The notes under the pieces: model-generated
The model's input: the letters and a program-made list of their open reading frames with translations, nothing else
What the model was told of the DNA's origin: nothing
Databases searched by the model: none
NCBI GenBank assembly: GCA_021300575.1
Contig: JAJTDM010000015.1
Span: 1 to 64,000, forward strand
Source of the DNA: Rubrivivax sp.
GTDB taxonomy: Bacteria > Pseudomonadota > Gammaproteobacteria > Burkholderiales > Burkholderiaceae_C
Reading direction: 5' to 3'
Length of the DNA: 64,000 bases
Made by a program: the position numbers and the translations under genes
In this document: one piece after another, positions 8,885-16,155 of the stretch
Numbering within the stretch: position 1 is the stretch's first letter
How the letters are laid out: each line of letters opens with the position of its first letter

Positions 8885-9907
8885 CTACGCTAACGACATC
8901 TTGAGCGCCGCCTCGTGCGCCGCCAGTTCGCGCGGTATCGCCTCGGCGAGGAAGTCGAAGGCGTGGCGCACGAGTGCGCTGCCACGAATCTCGCGGTGCA
9001 CCGCCAGCCAGCAGGGCAGCGGCGGGATCTTCAGCATCGGCAGCACCGGCACCACCCCCGGAAGCCAGCGAAGGCTGTAAGCAGCGAGGAAACCGATGCC
9101 CGCCCCGGCGGCCACGCAGTGGCCGTAGGCAAGCTGGTCGTCGGTGCGCAGCACAAACTGCTCACGCCCGATCGGAAAGCCCATCGCCGCAAAACCTCGC
9201 AGCAGCGCGTCGTCACGGTCATAGCCGACGAGGCGGTGGCGCAGCAGCTCGTCGGGCCGCCGCAGCGCGCCGGCGCGCGCGAGGTAGCTCTGGTGCGCGC
9301 AGGCCGTGAGCGGGATGTCGGCGATCTTCTTCGCCACCAGTGAGGCCTGCGCCGGGCGCACCATGCGCACGGCGATGTCGGCTTCGCGGCGCAGCAGGTT
9401 GGTGAGCTGGTTGGACGCGACGAGTTCGACCGCGATCCCCGGCTCGGCCGCCTGCAGCGCGGCCAGCACTGACGGCATGAGGTAGCTCGCCGCAACCTGG
9501 CTGGTGGTGATGCGCACGGTGCCGCTGGTGCGGATGCGCTGGTGCGCCAGGCGCTGCTGCAGCTGCTCGGCACCGCGCTGCATGGCGTGCGCGTCATCGG
9601 CGATCGCCAGTGCCAGCGCAGTCGGCGCGACGCCACGACCGGTACGCTCGAAGAGCGGCGCTCCGAGCTGCGCCTCCAGCGATGCGATCTGCCGCGACAG
9701 CGTTGGCTGCTGCGCGCCCAGCTTCTTGGCCGCGCCGCTCAGGCTGCCGGCGTCGAGTACGGCGAGAAAGCTCTGCACCAGCGCCCAGTCGAAGCCGCGG
9801 TTCCCGGGAGATCCCGGCCCGACAGGTCCACCGGCTGAGAGCGTTGGCCGGTCGTCTTTTCCTTCGGTCGATCTGTTGCGAACGCCGCCGTGTGTGGTCT
9901 GAGGCAT
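8885..9907 (-). CDS. LysR family transcriptional regulator
   Basis: A LysR regulator of up to 340 residues. The winged HTH core is clear (FLAVLDAGSLSGAAKKLG, then QPTLSRQIASLEAQLG), followed by a substrate-binding domain with the usual two lobes. The N-terminus as drawn carries about 38 residues before the HTH, longer than the usual few. One of the in-frame GTG codons downstream could be the real start. The gene is divergent from an NAD-dependent epimerase-like gene, which is its most likely target. An inverted repeat overlaps the drawn ATG, which fits autoregulation and also hints that the start is further in. Confidence 0.85.
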   Translation of the reverse strand: MPQTTHGGVRNRSTEGKDDRPTLSAGGPVGPGSPGNRGFDWALVQSFLAVLDAGSLSGAAKKLGAQQPTLSRQIASLEAQLGAPLFERTGRGVAPTALALAIADDAHAMQRGAEQLQQRLAHQRIRTSGTVRITTSQVAASYLMPSVLAALQAAEPGIAVELVASNQLTNLLRREADIAVRMVRPAQASLVAKKIADIPLTACAHQSYLARAGALRRPDELLRHRLVGYDRDDALLRGFAAMGFPIGREQFVLRTDDQLAYGHCVAAGAGIGFLAAYSLRWLPGVVPVLPMLKIPPLPCWLAVHREIRGSALVRHAFDFLAEAIPRELAAHEAALKMSLA

Positions 9908-9919
9908 ACAGAAATGTAT
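9906..9919. promoter_or_regulatory. Candidate LysR operator
   Basis: ATACA-GAAA-TGTAT is a perfect inverted repeat with 5-base arms in an AT-rich patch. It lies in the region between the divergent LysR and epimerase genes and overlaps the first two bases of the drawn LysR start codon. The position suits LysR binding and autoregulation. No binding evidence is available. Confidence 0.4.
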
Positions 9920-10012
9920 ACCTCAATTGCACGATTCGCCAGTTGTCGAATGGCTCGTCGCGGCGCACAGTGAGGCCATCGAAGACGCCCCATGTTGCTG
10001 CAAGGAGTCCCC

Positions 10013-11020
10013 ATGTCGAATCCCATCGCTCTCGTCCTTGGTGCCAATGGACGCTTTGGCGCCGCCGCAGTGGCCGCCTTCGCCGCCGCTGGCTGGACCG
10101 TGCTGGCGCAGGCGCGTCGCGCGCCGGCCGGCCTGCCGCACGGGGCCAGGCATCTCGCGGTCACGCTCGAGGACACCGAGGCCCTGGTCGCCGCGGCGGC
10201 CGGCGCTTGCGTGGTCGTTCACGCCGTCAACCCGGTCTACACCGACTGGGCGCGGCTGCTGCTGCCGCTGGCCCGCCAGGGCCTGAACGCGGCCGAGCGG
10301 CTCGGCGCGCTGTTCATGCTGCCGGGCAACGTCTACGGTTACGGCGAGGACATGCCGTCCGTGCTGCGCGAGGACACGCCAGTGCGTCCGACGAACGAGA
10401 AGGGCCGCCTGCGCGTCGACCTCGAAGCCGAGATTGCCGGCCGCGCCCGCGCCGGGCGCCTGCGCGCCGTCGTCATCCGAGCGGGCGACTTCTACGGCGG
10501 CGGCCAAGGCTCGTGGCTTGACCTGGCTGTGGTCAAGTCGTTGCGCACCGGCAAGCTCGTGTACCCCGGCCCGCGCGACGTGCCGCACGCCTGGGCCTAC
10601 CTGCCTGACCTCGCGCGCGCCTTCGTCGCGTTGGCCGAGCGGGCACGCGCGGACGACGCACCGGGTTTCGAGACGCTGCACTTCGCCGGCCACACGATGA
10701 CGGGCACCGAACTGCTCGACGCGGTGGAGGCCGCCGCCGCCGACCTCGGCATCGTGCCGCCAGTTGTGGAGAAGCGCGGCTGGCGACACGGCGCCATGCC
10801 CTGGGGTTTCATTCGCGTGATGGGATTCGTCATGCCGATGATGAAAGCCATCGCCGAGATGAGCTACCTCTGGCGGGTGCCGCACGCGCTCGACGGCACG
10901 CGGCTCGCGGCGCGCATCGGCCCGCAGCCGCAGACGCTGCCCCGGCAGGCGATGTGCCAGGCCCTGGTCAAACTCGGCTTCGGCGCCTCACCCGCGCCCG
11001 GCGGGCAGGCCACACAGTGA
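10013..11020 (+). CDS. NAD(P)-dependent epimerase/dehydratase family protein
   Basis: A 335-residue protein with an N-terminal Rossmann motif LVLGANGRFG (residues 7-16) as in extended and atypical short-chain dehydrogenases. It contains LPGNVYGYGED and a VVIRAGDFYGGG block where UDP-sugar epimerase relatives carry substrate contacts, but the classic YxxxK is not obvious. The start at 10013 is chosen because AAGGAG precedes it by six bases. The final 120 residues match the variable substrate domain of NAD-binding reductases of unknown substrate. It is divergent from, and probably controlled by, the LysR gene at 8885-9907. Confidence 0.78.
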   Translation: MSNPIALVLGANGRFGAAAVAAFAAAGWTVLAQARRAPAGLPHGARHLAVTLEDTEALVAAAAGACVVVHAVNPVYTDWARLLLPLARQGLNAAERLGALFMLPGNVYGYGEDMPSVLREDTPVRPTNEKGRLRVDLEAEIAGRARAGRLRAVVIRAGDFYGGGQGSWLDLAVVKSLRTGKLVYPGPRDVPHAWAYLPDLARAFVALAERARADDAPGFETLHFAGHTMTGTELLDAVEAAAADLGIVPPVVEKRGWRHGAMPWGFIRVMGFVMPMMKAIAEMSYLWRVPHALDGTRLAARIGPQPQTLPRQAMCQALVKLGFGASPAPGGQATQ

Positions 11021-11247
11021 CCCAAGACCAGCCGCGCGGCGAAGTCGCTGAGGGCTGTGGTGAGCGAAACGACCACCGTGATGAGGCAGGGGCGACGAGT
11101 TCGCGTCGAACCGACGGTATTCGCGTCGAGGCGGTCTTGTGGCGGGAGGTCAATGACCGGTCTCGGGCTGACCTCTCGCCGACTTGGCTGGCCGGAATCG
11201 ACCCATTGACGACGTTCAGCCCCACGCCGTCGAGGTCTGATCCGTCG

Positions 11248-12177
11248 TCATCTGGGTTTCACCGTGGAAGATGCATCCCCTGCTCCCACCTCAGCCCGCA
11301 GCCAGTTCCTCAGCGCCAGCAGCGGCTCGAGGCTCGCCTTGTTCTCCGGGTAGCAAACGAAGTAACCCTCCTGCGCCACGTGCGTGCCCGCTGCCCCAGC
11401 CAGCGGGGCGACGACCTCGCCGCGGGCTAGTTCGTCCTCTATCAGGCAGGTCGGGACGAGGCCGATCCCCAGGCCGGCGGTCACTGCGCGAATGATCGCG
11501 ACGTACTGGTCGAGCTGGATGCCGCCGCGCGGGTTGAGGCCGCGGACCCCGTGGCCAGCGCACCACTGCGCCCAAGCATGCGGCACGGTGACGTGTTGCA
11601 GCAGGCGACGGGACACCACGTCTGCAGGCTGGCGCAGGGGTGGATCGCCACGGCGCGGCCGCGGGGCGATGAGCGTCATGTCGCGGCCGATCAGGTACTC
11701 AGCCTCGGCACCGGGCCACGCGCCGTCGCCGTAGCGGATCGCCGCGTCCAGGTCGGGCCGGGTGAAGTCGTAGCCCTGGAGGTAGGGCATGAACTGCAGT
11801 GCTACCTGAGGGTGCGCAGCCTGGAAGCGCGGCAGCCGCGGGATCAGCCACTTCGCGCCGAAGGAAGGCAGTACTGAAAGGTGCAGCACGCCACCGCTCG
11901 CAGGGTTGCTCATGATGTCCAGCGTCGCCACCTCGAGTTGCTGCAGCAACGGCTTGATGCGCAGCAGGTAGCGCTGCCCGGCAGCGGTCAGGCGCAGGCG
12001 CTTGCGCACCCGCTCGAAAAGCGGCAGGCCGAGCCACTGCTCCAGCTCCATCACCTGCTTGCTCACCGCCCCCGGGGTCAGATGCAAGGCGGTGCAGGCG
12101 GTCGCCAGGGTGCCAAGCTCCGCGGTGGTGACGAAGGCGCGCAGCAGATGCAGGGGAGGGTGCAAGCGGCGGTTCAT
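11248..12177 (-). CDS. LysR regulator, GcvA-like
   Basis: A 309-residue LysR protein beginning MNRRLHPPLHLLRAF. The HTH follows (ELGTLATACTALHLTPGAVSKQV), then the GcvA/AmpR-like effector domain with LPSFGAKWLIPRLPRF. The start at 12177 agrees with the normal spacing to the HTH, while a longer frame upstream would run into the region of the divergent promoter. It is divergent from the Bug-protein/N-formylglutamate amidohydrolase pair with 100 bases between the starts and is the likely regulator of both. Downstream, between its stop and the convergent epimerase gene, I see only a GAGGTCA/TGACCTC inverted repeat with a 16-base spacer (11146-11175) and a 10-base direct repeat at 11100 and 11120. 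Confidence 0.88.
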   Translation of the reverse strand: MNRRLHPPLHLLRAFVTTAELGTLATACTALHLTPGAVSKQVMELEQWLGLPLFERVRKRLRLTAAGQRYLLRIKPLLQQLEVATLDIMSNPASGGVLHLSVLPSFGAKWLIPRLPRFQAAHPQVALQFMPYLQGYDFTRPDLDAAIRYGDGAWPGAEAEYLIGRDMTLIAPRPRRGDPPLRQPADVVSRRLLQHVTVPHAWAQWCAGHGVRGLNPRGGIQLDQYVAIIRAVTAGLGIGLVPTCLIEDELARGEVVAPLAGAAGTHVAQEGYFVCYPENKASLEPLLALRNWLRAEVGAGDASSTVKPR

Positions 12178-12277
12178 GCCTGGATGGAACGAAGTATTGC
12201 CGCATTGTCGCTTTCCCGGTCGTGCCGGCTCACCGACGATTGCCCCCATCCCTCGCCCACTTCCACGGAGACTCTCG

Positions 12278-13249
12278 ATGCGACGCCGTCACCTGATTGC
12301 CGCCAGCACCCTGTCGCTGATGTCCGCGACCCCTTTCGCCGTGCGATCGCAGACGACACAACCCATCCGGCTGATCGTTCCGTTTCCTCCCGGTGGTGCC
12401 ACAGACATCACGGCGCGCGCCGTCGGTGAGCAGCTCGCCCGGGAGCTCGGCCAGCCGGTGATCGTCGAGAACAAGGCCGGCGCGGGGGGCTCCATCGGCA
12501 TGGCCGAGGTCGCCCGATCCGCTCCGGACGGATTGACGCTCGGCGTGGCGACGCTGTCGACACACGGTGTCAATCCAGCGGTCTACACACGCCTGCCCTA
12601 TGACGCCGACCGGAGCTTCGTGCCCGTGGCAGAACTGGTGAAGGCGCCCGGGGTGCTGGTCGTGAACACGCAGCTGGCTGTGAAGGACATGCCAGCCTTC
12701 CTGAAGCGGCTTCGCGACAACCCCGGCAAGCTGGTCTATGCCTCGCCAGGCAACGGCACCATCGGACACCTGTGGGCCGAGATCTTCAAGAGTTCGACCC
12801 AGACCTTCATGGTCCACATTCCCTACCGGGGTGCCGCTCAGGCGGTGACGGACCTGATCGCCGGAACGGTGAATGCCTACTTCGATCAGGTTGCCTCGGC
12901 GCTGCCGCACATCAAGGCCGGCCGACTCGTGCCGCTGGCGGTATCGTGGCCCAAGCGCCTGGAGGTGCTGCCGGACGTGCCGACCTTCGCCGAGGTCGGG
13001 ATGGCCGGCAACAACTTGCCCTCGTGGTTCGGTCTGGTCGCGCCGGCCGGGACGCCCGACGCCGCCGTGGTGCGACTGCATGCCGGGGTGCAGAGGGCCT
13101 TGCGTGCACCCGGCATGCAGGAACGCCTGGCCGCGCAGGGCCTGTACCCCTCCGAACTGCAGAGCCCGCAGCAGTTCGGCATGCAGATCCGAAAGGAAAT
13201 CAACCGCATGCGCGAGGCGGCTCGCTTCGCGAAGATCCAGCTCGACTGA
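12278..13249 (+). CDS. Bug family (TctC-type) periplasmic binding protein
   Basis: A 323-residue tripartite-tricarboxylate-type solute receptor. An Arg-rich N-terminus leads into a signal peptide (residues 1-24). The conserved Bug blocks follow: LIVPFPPGGATDITAR, VIVENKAGAGGSIG and HIPYRGAAQAVTDLIAG. CGGAG lies seven bases before the ATG. Such proteins bind carboxylated metabolites in the periplasm, and many are orphans without adjacent TctAB membrane subunits, as here. The next gene encodes an N-formylglutamate amidohydrolase six bases downstream. The ligand may therefore be an N-formyl or N-acyl amino acid or a dicarboxylate, which is inference from context. The divergent LysR gene probably controls it. 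Confidence 0.9.
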   Translation: MRRRHLIAASTLSLMSATPFAVRSQTTQPIRLIVPFPPGGATDITARAVGEQLARELGQPVIVENKAGAGGSIGMAEVARSAPDGLTLGVATLSTHGVNPAVYTRLPYDADRSFVPVAELVKAPGVLVVNTQLAVKDMPAFLKRLRDNPGKLVYASPGNGTIGHLWAEIFKSSTQTFMVHIPYRGAAQAVTDLIAGTVNAYFDQVASALPHIKAGRLVPLAVSWPKRLEVLPDVPTFAEVGMAGNNLPSWFGLVAPAGTPDAAVVRLHAGVQRALRAPGMQERLAAQGLYPSELQSPQQFGMQIRKEINRMREAARFAKIQLD

Positions 13250-13255
13250 CAGACC

Positions 13256-14140
13256 ATGAAACTGACGACCAACCCGCTGGAGCCGTTGACGGTGCTGCCC
13301 GGCACCTCGGCGCTAGTGCTCGACTCGCCGCACAGCGGCACCCTGTACCCCGAGGACTTCGGCCACGCCGTGGCGCTGACGGTGCTGCGGGTGGCCGAGG
13401 ACACCGGGGTCGAGGCGCTCTGGGGGTTTGCGCCTGACATCGGCGCGACGCTGGTGCACGCCAGCTTCCCACGCAGCTACATCGACGCCAACAGAGCCCT
13501 CGAGGACATCGACCCCCTGCTGCTCGACGCACCCTGGACCGGCCCGCTGCATGACGGCCCCAAGGTGCGCCTGGGCAAGGGGCTGGTTTGGCGCCTGCTC
13601 GATGACGGCACTCCGATCTACCAACGCCGCCTGTCACCCTCTGAAGTGACACACCGTATCGACGCCTGCTGGCGGCCTTACCACGCCGCGCTGGAAGCCG
13701 CCATCGATACGGCCGTGGCCCGGCACGGCTACGTCATCCACCTCAACTGCCACTCCATGCCAGCCGTGTCGGCGGCCTACTCGACCAATCATCCTGGCCT
13801 GAGGCACGCCGACTTCGTCATCGGCGATCGCGACGGCACAACTGCCGACCCGCGGCTCACGCGATTCGTCGAACGCTTTCTCCTCGGCCACGGCTACACG
13901 GTGAGCGTCAACCACCCGTACAAGGGTGTCGAGATCGTGCGCAGGCACGGCCGGCCTGCCGAGCAGCGGCTCTCGTTGCAGTTGGAGGTGAACAAGCGGC
14001 TGTACATGGACGAGCAGACGCTCGACCGGCACGAAGGCTTCGCGTTGGCGCAGGCTGCGCTGCGCGAGTTGGCCGAGGCGCTGAGTGGTCTTGATCCGCG
14101 CCGGCTGCAAGATCCCGGCTCAGTGTTGGCTGATGCTTGA
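13256..14140 (+). CDS. N-formylglutamate amidohydrolase family protein
   Basis: A 294-residue protein of the N-formylglutamate amidohydrolase (FGase/HutG) family, a metal-dependent deformylase that releases formate from N-formylglutamate. The family blocks are visible: LDSPHSG near residues 22-29, then SFPRSYIDANR, HLNCHSM, and a later VNHPYKG where the family keeps a His. In histidine catabolism the enzyme sits with hutU, hutH, hutI and hutF, and none of these is present. It is coupled to a Bug-type receptor 6 bases upstream, which suggests uptake of an external formylated or related amino acid. The exact substrate is open because the family also includes less specific members. Confidence 0.88.
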   Translation: MKLTTNPLEPLTVLPGTSALVLDSPHSGTLYPEDFGHAVALTVLRVAEDTGVEALWGFAPDIGATLVHASFPRSYIDANRALEDIDPLLLDAPWTGPLHDGPKVRLGKGLVWRLLDDGTPIYQRRLSPSEVTHRIDACWRPYHAALEAAIDTAVARHGYVIHLNCHSMPAVSAAYSTNHPGLRHADFVIGDRDGTTADPRLTRFVERFLLGHGYTVSVNHPYKGVEIVRRHGRPAEQRLSLQLEVNKRLYMDEQTLDRHEGFALAQAALRELAEALSGLDPRRLQDPGSVLADA

Positions 14141-14462
14141 TGCCGGCGCCCTCCTGGTCGAGTCCCGGGTCAGCCTGCGCCCGTTTGAAGTTGTCAACGT
14201 GGTCCCGCATGCGGCGGGCGTTTCGCCGGCCAGGTTCCGTGCAAACTGCGTCGAGGGGCCTCGTCGCCAACCTTGAGTCTCCGCTCGCCAGCAAGTCCTG
14301 CCAGTCATCCCACCCCCACAGCCGTCGCTTCAAGACTGGGGGCGGTCAGCCGACCGCAATCACCAGCGAGGACGCTTTCGACCCTGAAGCGCTATTCGCT
14401 CGATCTGCTTTCCCGCTCGGAACCTGTCAGTCAGCAATGCGCAGCAGGGAGCTTCGCTGGCG
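14141..14462. other. Gene-free stretch, no features seen
   Basis: This stretch lies between the converging N-formylglutamate amidohydrolase gene and the HigA-like antitoxin. Open frames here are short and show no recognisable family. I found no strong hairpin, repeat or RNA gene. It may be a decayed junction next to the toxin-antitoxin block, but nothing in the sequence proves that. Confidence 0.5.
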
Positions 14463-14771
14463 TCAGGCTGGATGCAAAGGCTGAACCACCAGGCGAACGC
14501 CCAGTGCGGCGCAGACGCGATTGACTGTGTCGAAACGCGGCGCGCTGCCGGGCCGCAAGGCCTTGTAAAGCGCCTCCCTCGTGATGCCTGCCGCCTTGGC
14601 GATATCGGTCATGCCGCGAGCGCGGGCGATGTCACCCAGCGCGGCGGACAGCAGCCCAGCGTCGTTGGCCTGCAGGATGTCCGTCAGGTATGCGGCAATG
14701 GCCTCGTCACTGTCGAGGTAGGGAGCGGCATCAAACATCGGCAGCTCTTCAACCTTGATTCGTGCATTCAT
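14463..14771 (-). CDS. HigA-like addiction module antidote
   Basis: A 102-residue DNA-binding antitoxin of the putative addiction module antidote family. The N-terminal part (FDAAPYLDSDEAIAAYLTDIL) is the typical dimer/toxin-binding lead. It is followed by an XRE-type HTH with ARGMTDIAKAAGITREALYKAL and the conserved end PRFDTVNRVCAALG. The start at 14771 lies 14 bases after the toxin stop, and a longer in-frame region upstream overlaps the toxin and is not needed. Toxin-first order is the usual one for this HigB/HigA-like type. The antitoxin probably represses the pair through the palindrome at 15086-15107. Confidence 0.87.
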   Translation of the reverse strand: MNARIKVEELPMFDAAPYLDSDEAIAAYLTDILQANDAGLLSAALGDIARARGMTDIAKAAGITREALYKALRPGSAPRFDTVNRVCAALGVRLVVQPLHPA

Positions 14772-14785
14772 CTTCGTTTCCTCAT

Positions 14786-15085
14786 TCAATCCAGCGAGGC
14801 GGCAAGCGCCTTCGCACGCCTGATGTCGCTCTTCTGTGTGCGCTTGGATCCACCGGCGAGCAGGACAATGAGTTGGCCACCCCGTTGCGTGAAATAGATG
14901 CGCCAACCAGCCCCCATGTGGATGCGAAGCTCAGAGACACCTTCGCCCACCGGTTCCACGTCGCCGAGAAGTCCTCGTTCAAGCCGCTTGATCCGAGCGA
15001 CCACAACGCCGCGGACCGACGCGTCTGCCAGACGGTCGAGCCAGGACGTGAACTCAGGGAGTGCCTTGACGCTGAACACCAACAC
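14786..15085 (-). CDS. RelE/ParE-superfamily toxin (HigB-like)
   Basis: A 99-residue toxin of the phage-derived Gp49-like/HigB group in the RelE/ParE superfamily. Key parts are the central VVARIKRLERGLLGD, the VSELRIHMGAGWRIYF block typical of this subfamily, and LIVLLAGGSKRTQKSDI with the basic patch expected for RNA or ribosome contact. The first codon is GTG at 15085, immediately next to a perfect 22-bp palindrome that carries no Shine-Dalgarno sequence. Translation may therefore start at the third codon (another GTG) or from a leaderless message. It forms an operon with the downstream antidote gene. Activity is inferred from the family only. Confidence 0.85.
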   Translation of the reverse strand: MLVFSVKALPEFTSWLDRLADASVRGVVVARIKRLERGLLGDVEPVGEGVSELRIHMGAGWRIYFTQRGGQLIVLLAGGSKRTQKSDIRRAKALAASLD

Positions 15086-15107
15086 ATTGTAATCGATCGA
15101 TTACAAT
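15086..15107. promoter_or_regulatory. Perfect 22-bp palindrome, TA operator
   Basis: ATTGTAATCGATCGATTACAA plus a final T reads identically on both strands. It directly abuts the toxin start codon, in an AT-rich patch within GC-rich DNA. It is the obvious operator for autoregulation by the HigA-like HTH protein. The minus-strand half site contains TACAAT, which resembles a -10 box. Confidence 0.75.
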
Positions 15108-15284
15108 GCTGCAAAGGCGCTTTGTCGGACCGCCGCCCGCAGGAGATCTTGTCCTAAGCCGGCAGGCACGATTACGGTTGGCTCGCCTCCAATCCGGCCG
15201 CGTTCCGCGAACGACCCCTGATGGCCGAAAAGCGACTTCAGCACCCGCTCTTGATCATCGGCAGTCCCAGCTCATGGATGTCCA

Positions 15285-15719
15285 TCAGGGAGTGCTGCGC
15301 AACGCAGCGGGCTTGATCTTCAGTCGCTGCGCGTTGCGGCTCAGGACACCATCCAGGGTTGCCATGTGCTTCGCACCCGCAGCTTCGGCACACGCCAAGT
15401 GGAGGGCGTCGCCGGCGCGCAATGCGCTCGGAGCATCGAGCACCAATTCGGCTGCGCGATGAAAGTCGGCGGGCGTTACCGGAAGCAATCGAAGGTCAGC
15501 GGCCACCATGCGCTCGAAGCGCGTCCAAGCGCCCTGGGCCTGCTGGGCATCGATCGCGCCGGTACGTTGCTTGATGCCGAGGGCGCTGGCGAACTCTGGA
15601 ATGCACCACGCCGCGGCGACGAGTTCACGCTTCTCGCGTGCATACCATTCAGCTGCTGCCACGCTGTACGGCTCGTTCAGGAACAAGGGCACCAGTACGC
15701 TGGTATCGACATAGACCAT
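15285..15719 (-). CDS. VapC-like PIN domain toxin
   Basis: A 144-residue PIN-domain ribonuclease. The acidic residues of the fold are visible: Asp5 in YVDTSVLV, a Glu in IPEFASALG, an Asp in RAGDALHLACAEA and a final Asp in ATLDGVLSRNA. PIN toxins of the VapC family cleave tRNA or rRNA with bound Mg2+. The start at 15719 is one base after the stop of the antitoxin gene, so the two are translationally coupled. A longer frame reaching 15737 would overlap the antitoxin and is less likely. It is the second toxin gene in 1.3 kb. Confidence 0.87.
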   Translation of the reverse strand: MVYVDTSVLVPLFLNEPYSVAAAEWYAREKRELVAAAWCIPEFASALGIKQRTGAIDAQQAQGAWTRFERMVAADLRLLPVTPADFHRAAELVLDAPSALRAGDALHLACAEAAGAKHMATLDGVLSRNAQRLKIKPAALRSTP

Positions 15720-15720
15720 G

Positions 15721-15966
15721 TCAGTACCGCGCCCCACTGCGCAGTTCTTCCATCACGGACTCGCTCAAGGGCATGGTGTTGCGGGCCTCGTTCAGCTCGA
15801 GCGCGAAAGCCCTGCGATCCCACTGCGCCAGCCGAATGGACAGGCTGCCGTCAACAGTGATGTGGGCGTCCACAGTGGCTCCTTCGTGCAAACCGAGTCG
15901 GCGCACGATTTCGGAGGGGATTCGCAGGGCGAGACTGTTGCCCCATTTGGCCACTTGAAGATCCAT
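15721..15966 (-). CDS. VapB-like AbrB/MazE-fold antitoxin
   Basis: An 81-residue swapped-hairpin AbrB-type DNA-binding antitoxin. The N-terminus MDLQVAKWGNSLALRIPSE is the classic AbrB/MazE pattern, followed by LGLHEGATVDAHITVDG. The C-terminal half (NEARNTMPLSESVMEELR) is the expected toxin-binding tail. AAGGA lies seven bases ahead of the ATG. It is first in an operon with the PIN toxin. It probably represses its own promoter, where inverted repeats lie at 15967-15994. Confidence 0.87.
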   Translation of the reverse strand: MDLQVAKWGNSLALRIPSEIVRRLGLHEGATVDAHITVDGSLSIRLAQWDRRAFALELNEARNTMPLSESVMEELRSGARY

Positions 15967-15994
15967 GATGTATATCCTTAGATGTTTCTACATC
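15967..15994. promoter_or_regulatory. Candidate VapB operator region
   Basis: Just upstream of the antitoxin start lie GATGTA at 15967-15972 and TACATC at 15989-15994 facing each other. A tighter inverted repeat GATGT-TTCT-ACATC occupies 15981-15994. The patch is AT-rich and includes the ribosome binding site. AbrB-type antitoxins bind such repeats at their own promoters. Confidence 0.5.
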
Positions 15995-16155
15995 CTACTG
16001 GCTGAGCTCAATGTGTCAAGCGGTCGGTCCGATGAAAGTGCCAGGCCCCACCGTCTGCCAATGGCCGGCAGGTAGCAGGTGAGGCGCCTGCCCGTCAGTG
16101 AGGCGCGACCCTGGGGCCACCATGGGCAGCCACCGAACAGACCTGGCACGCGTGA

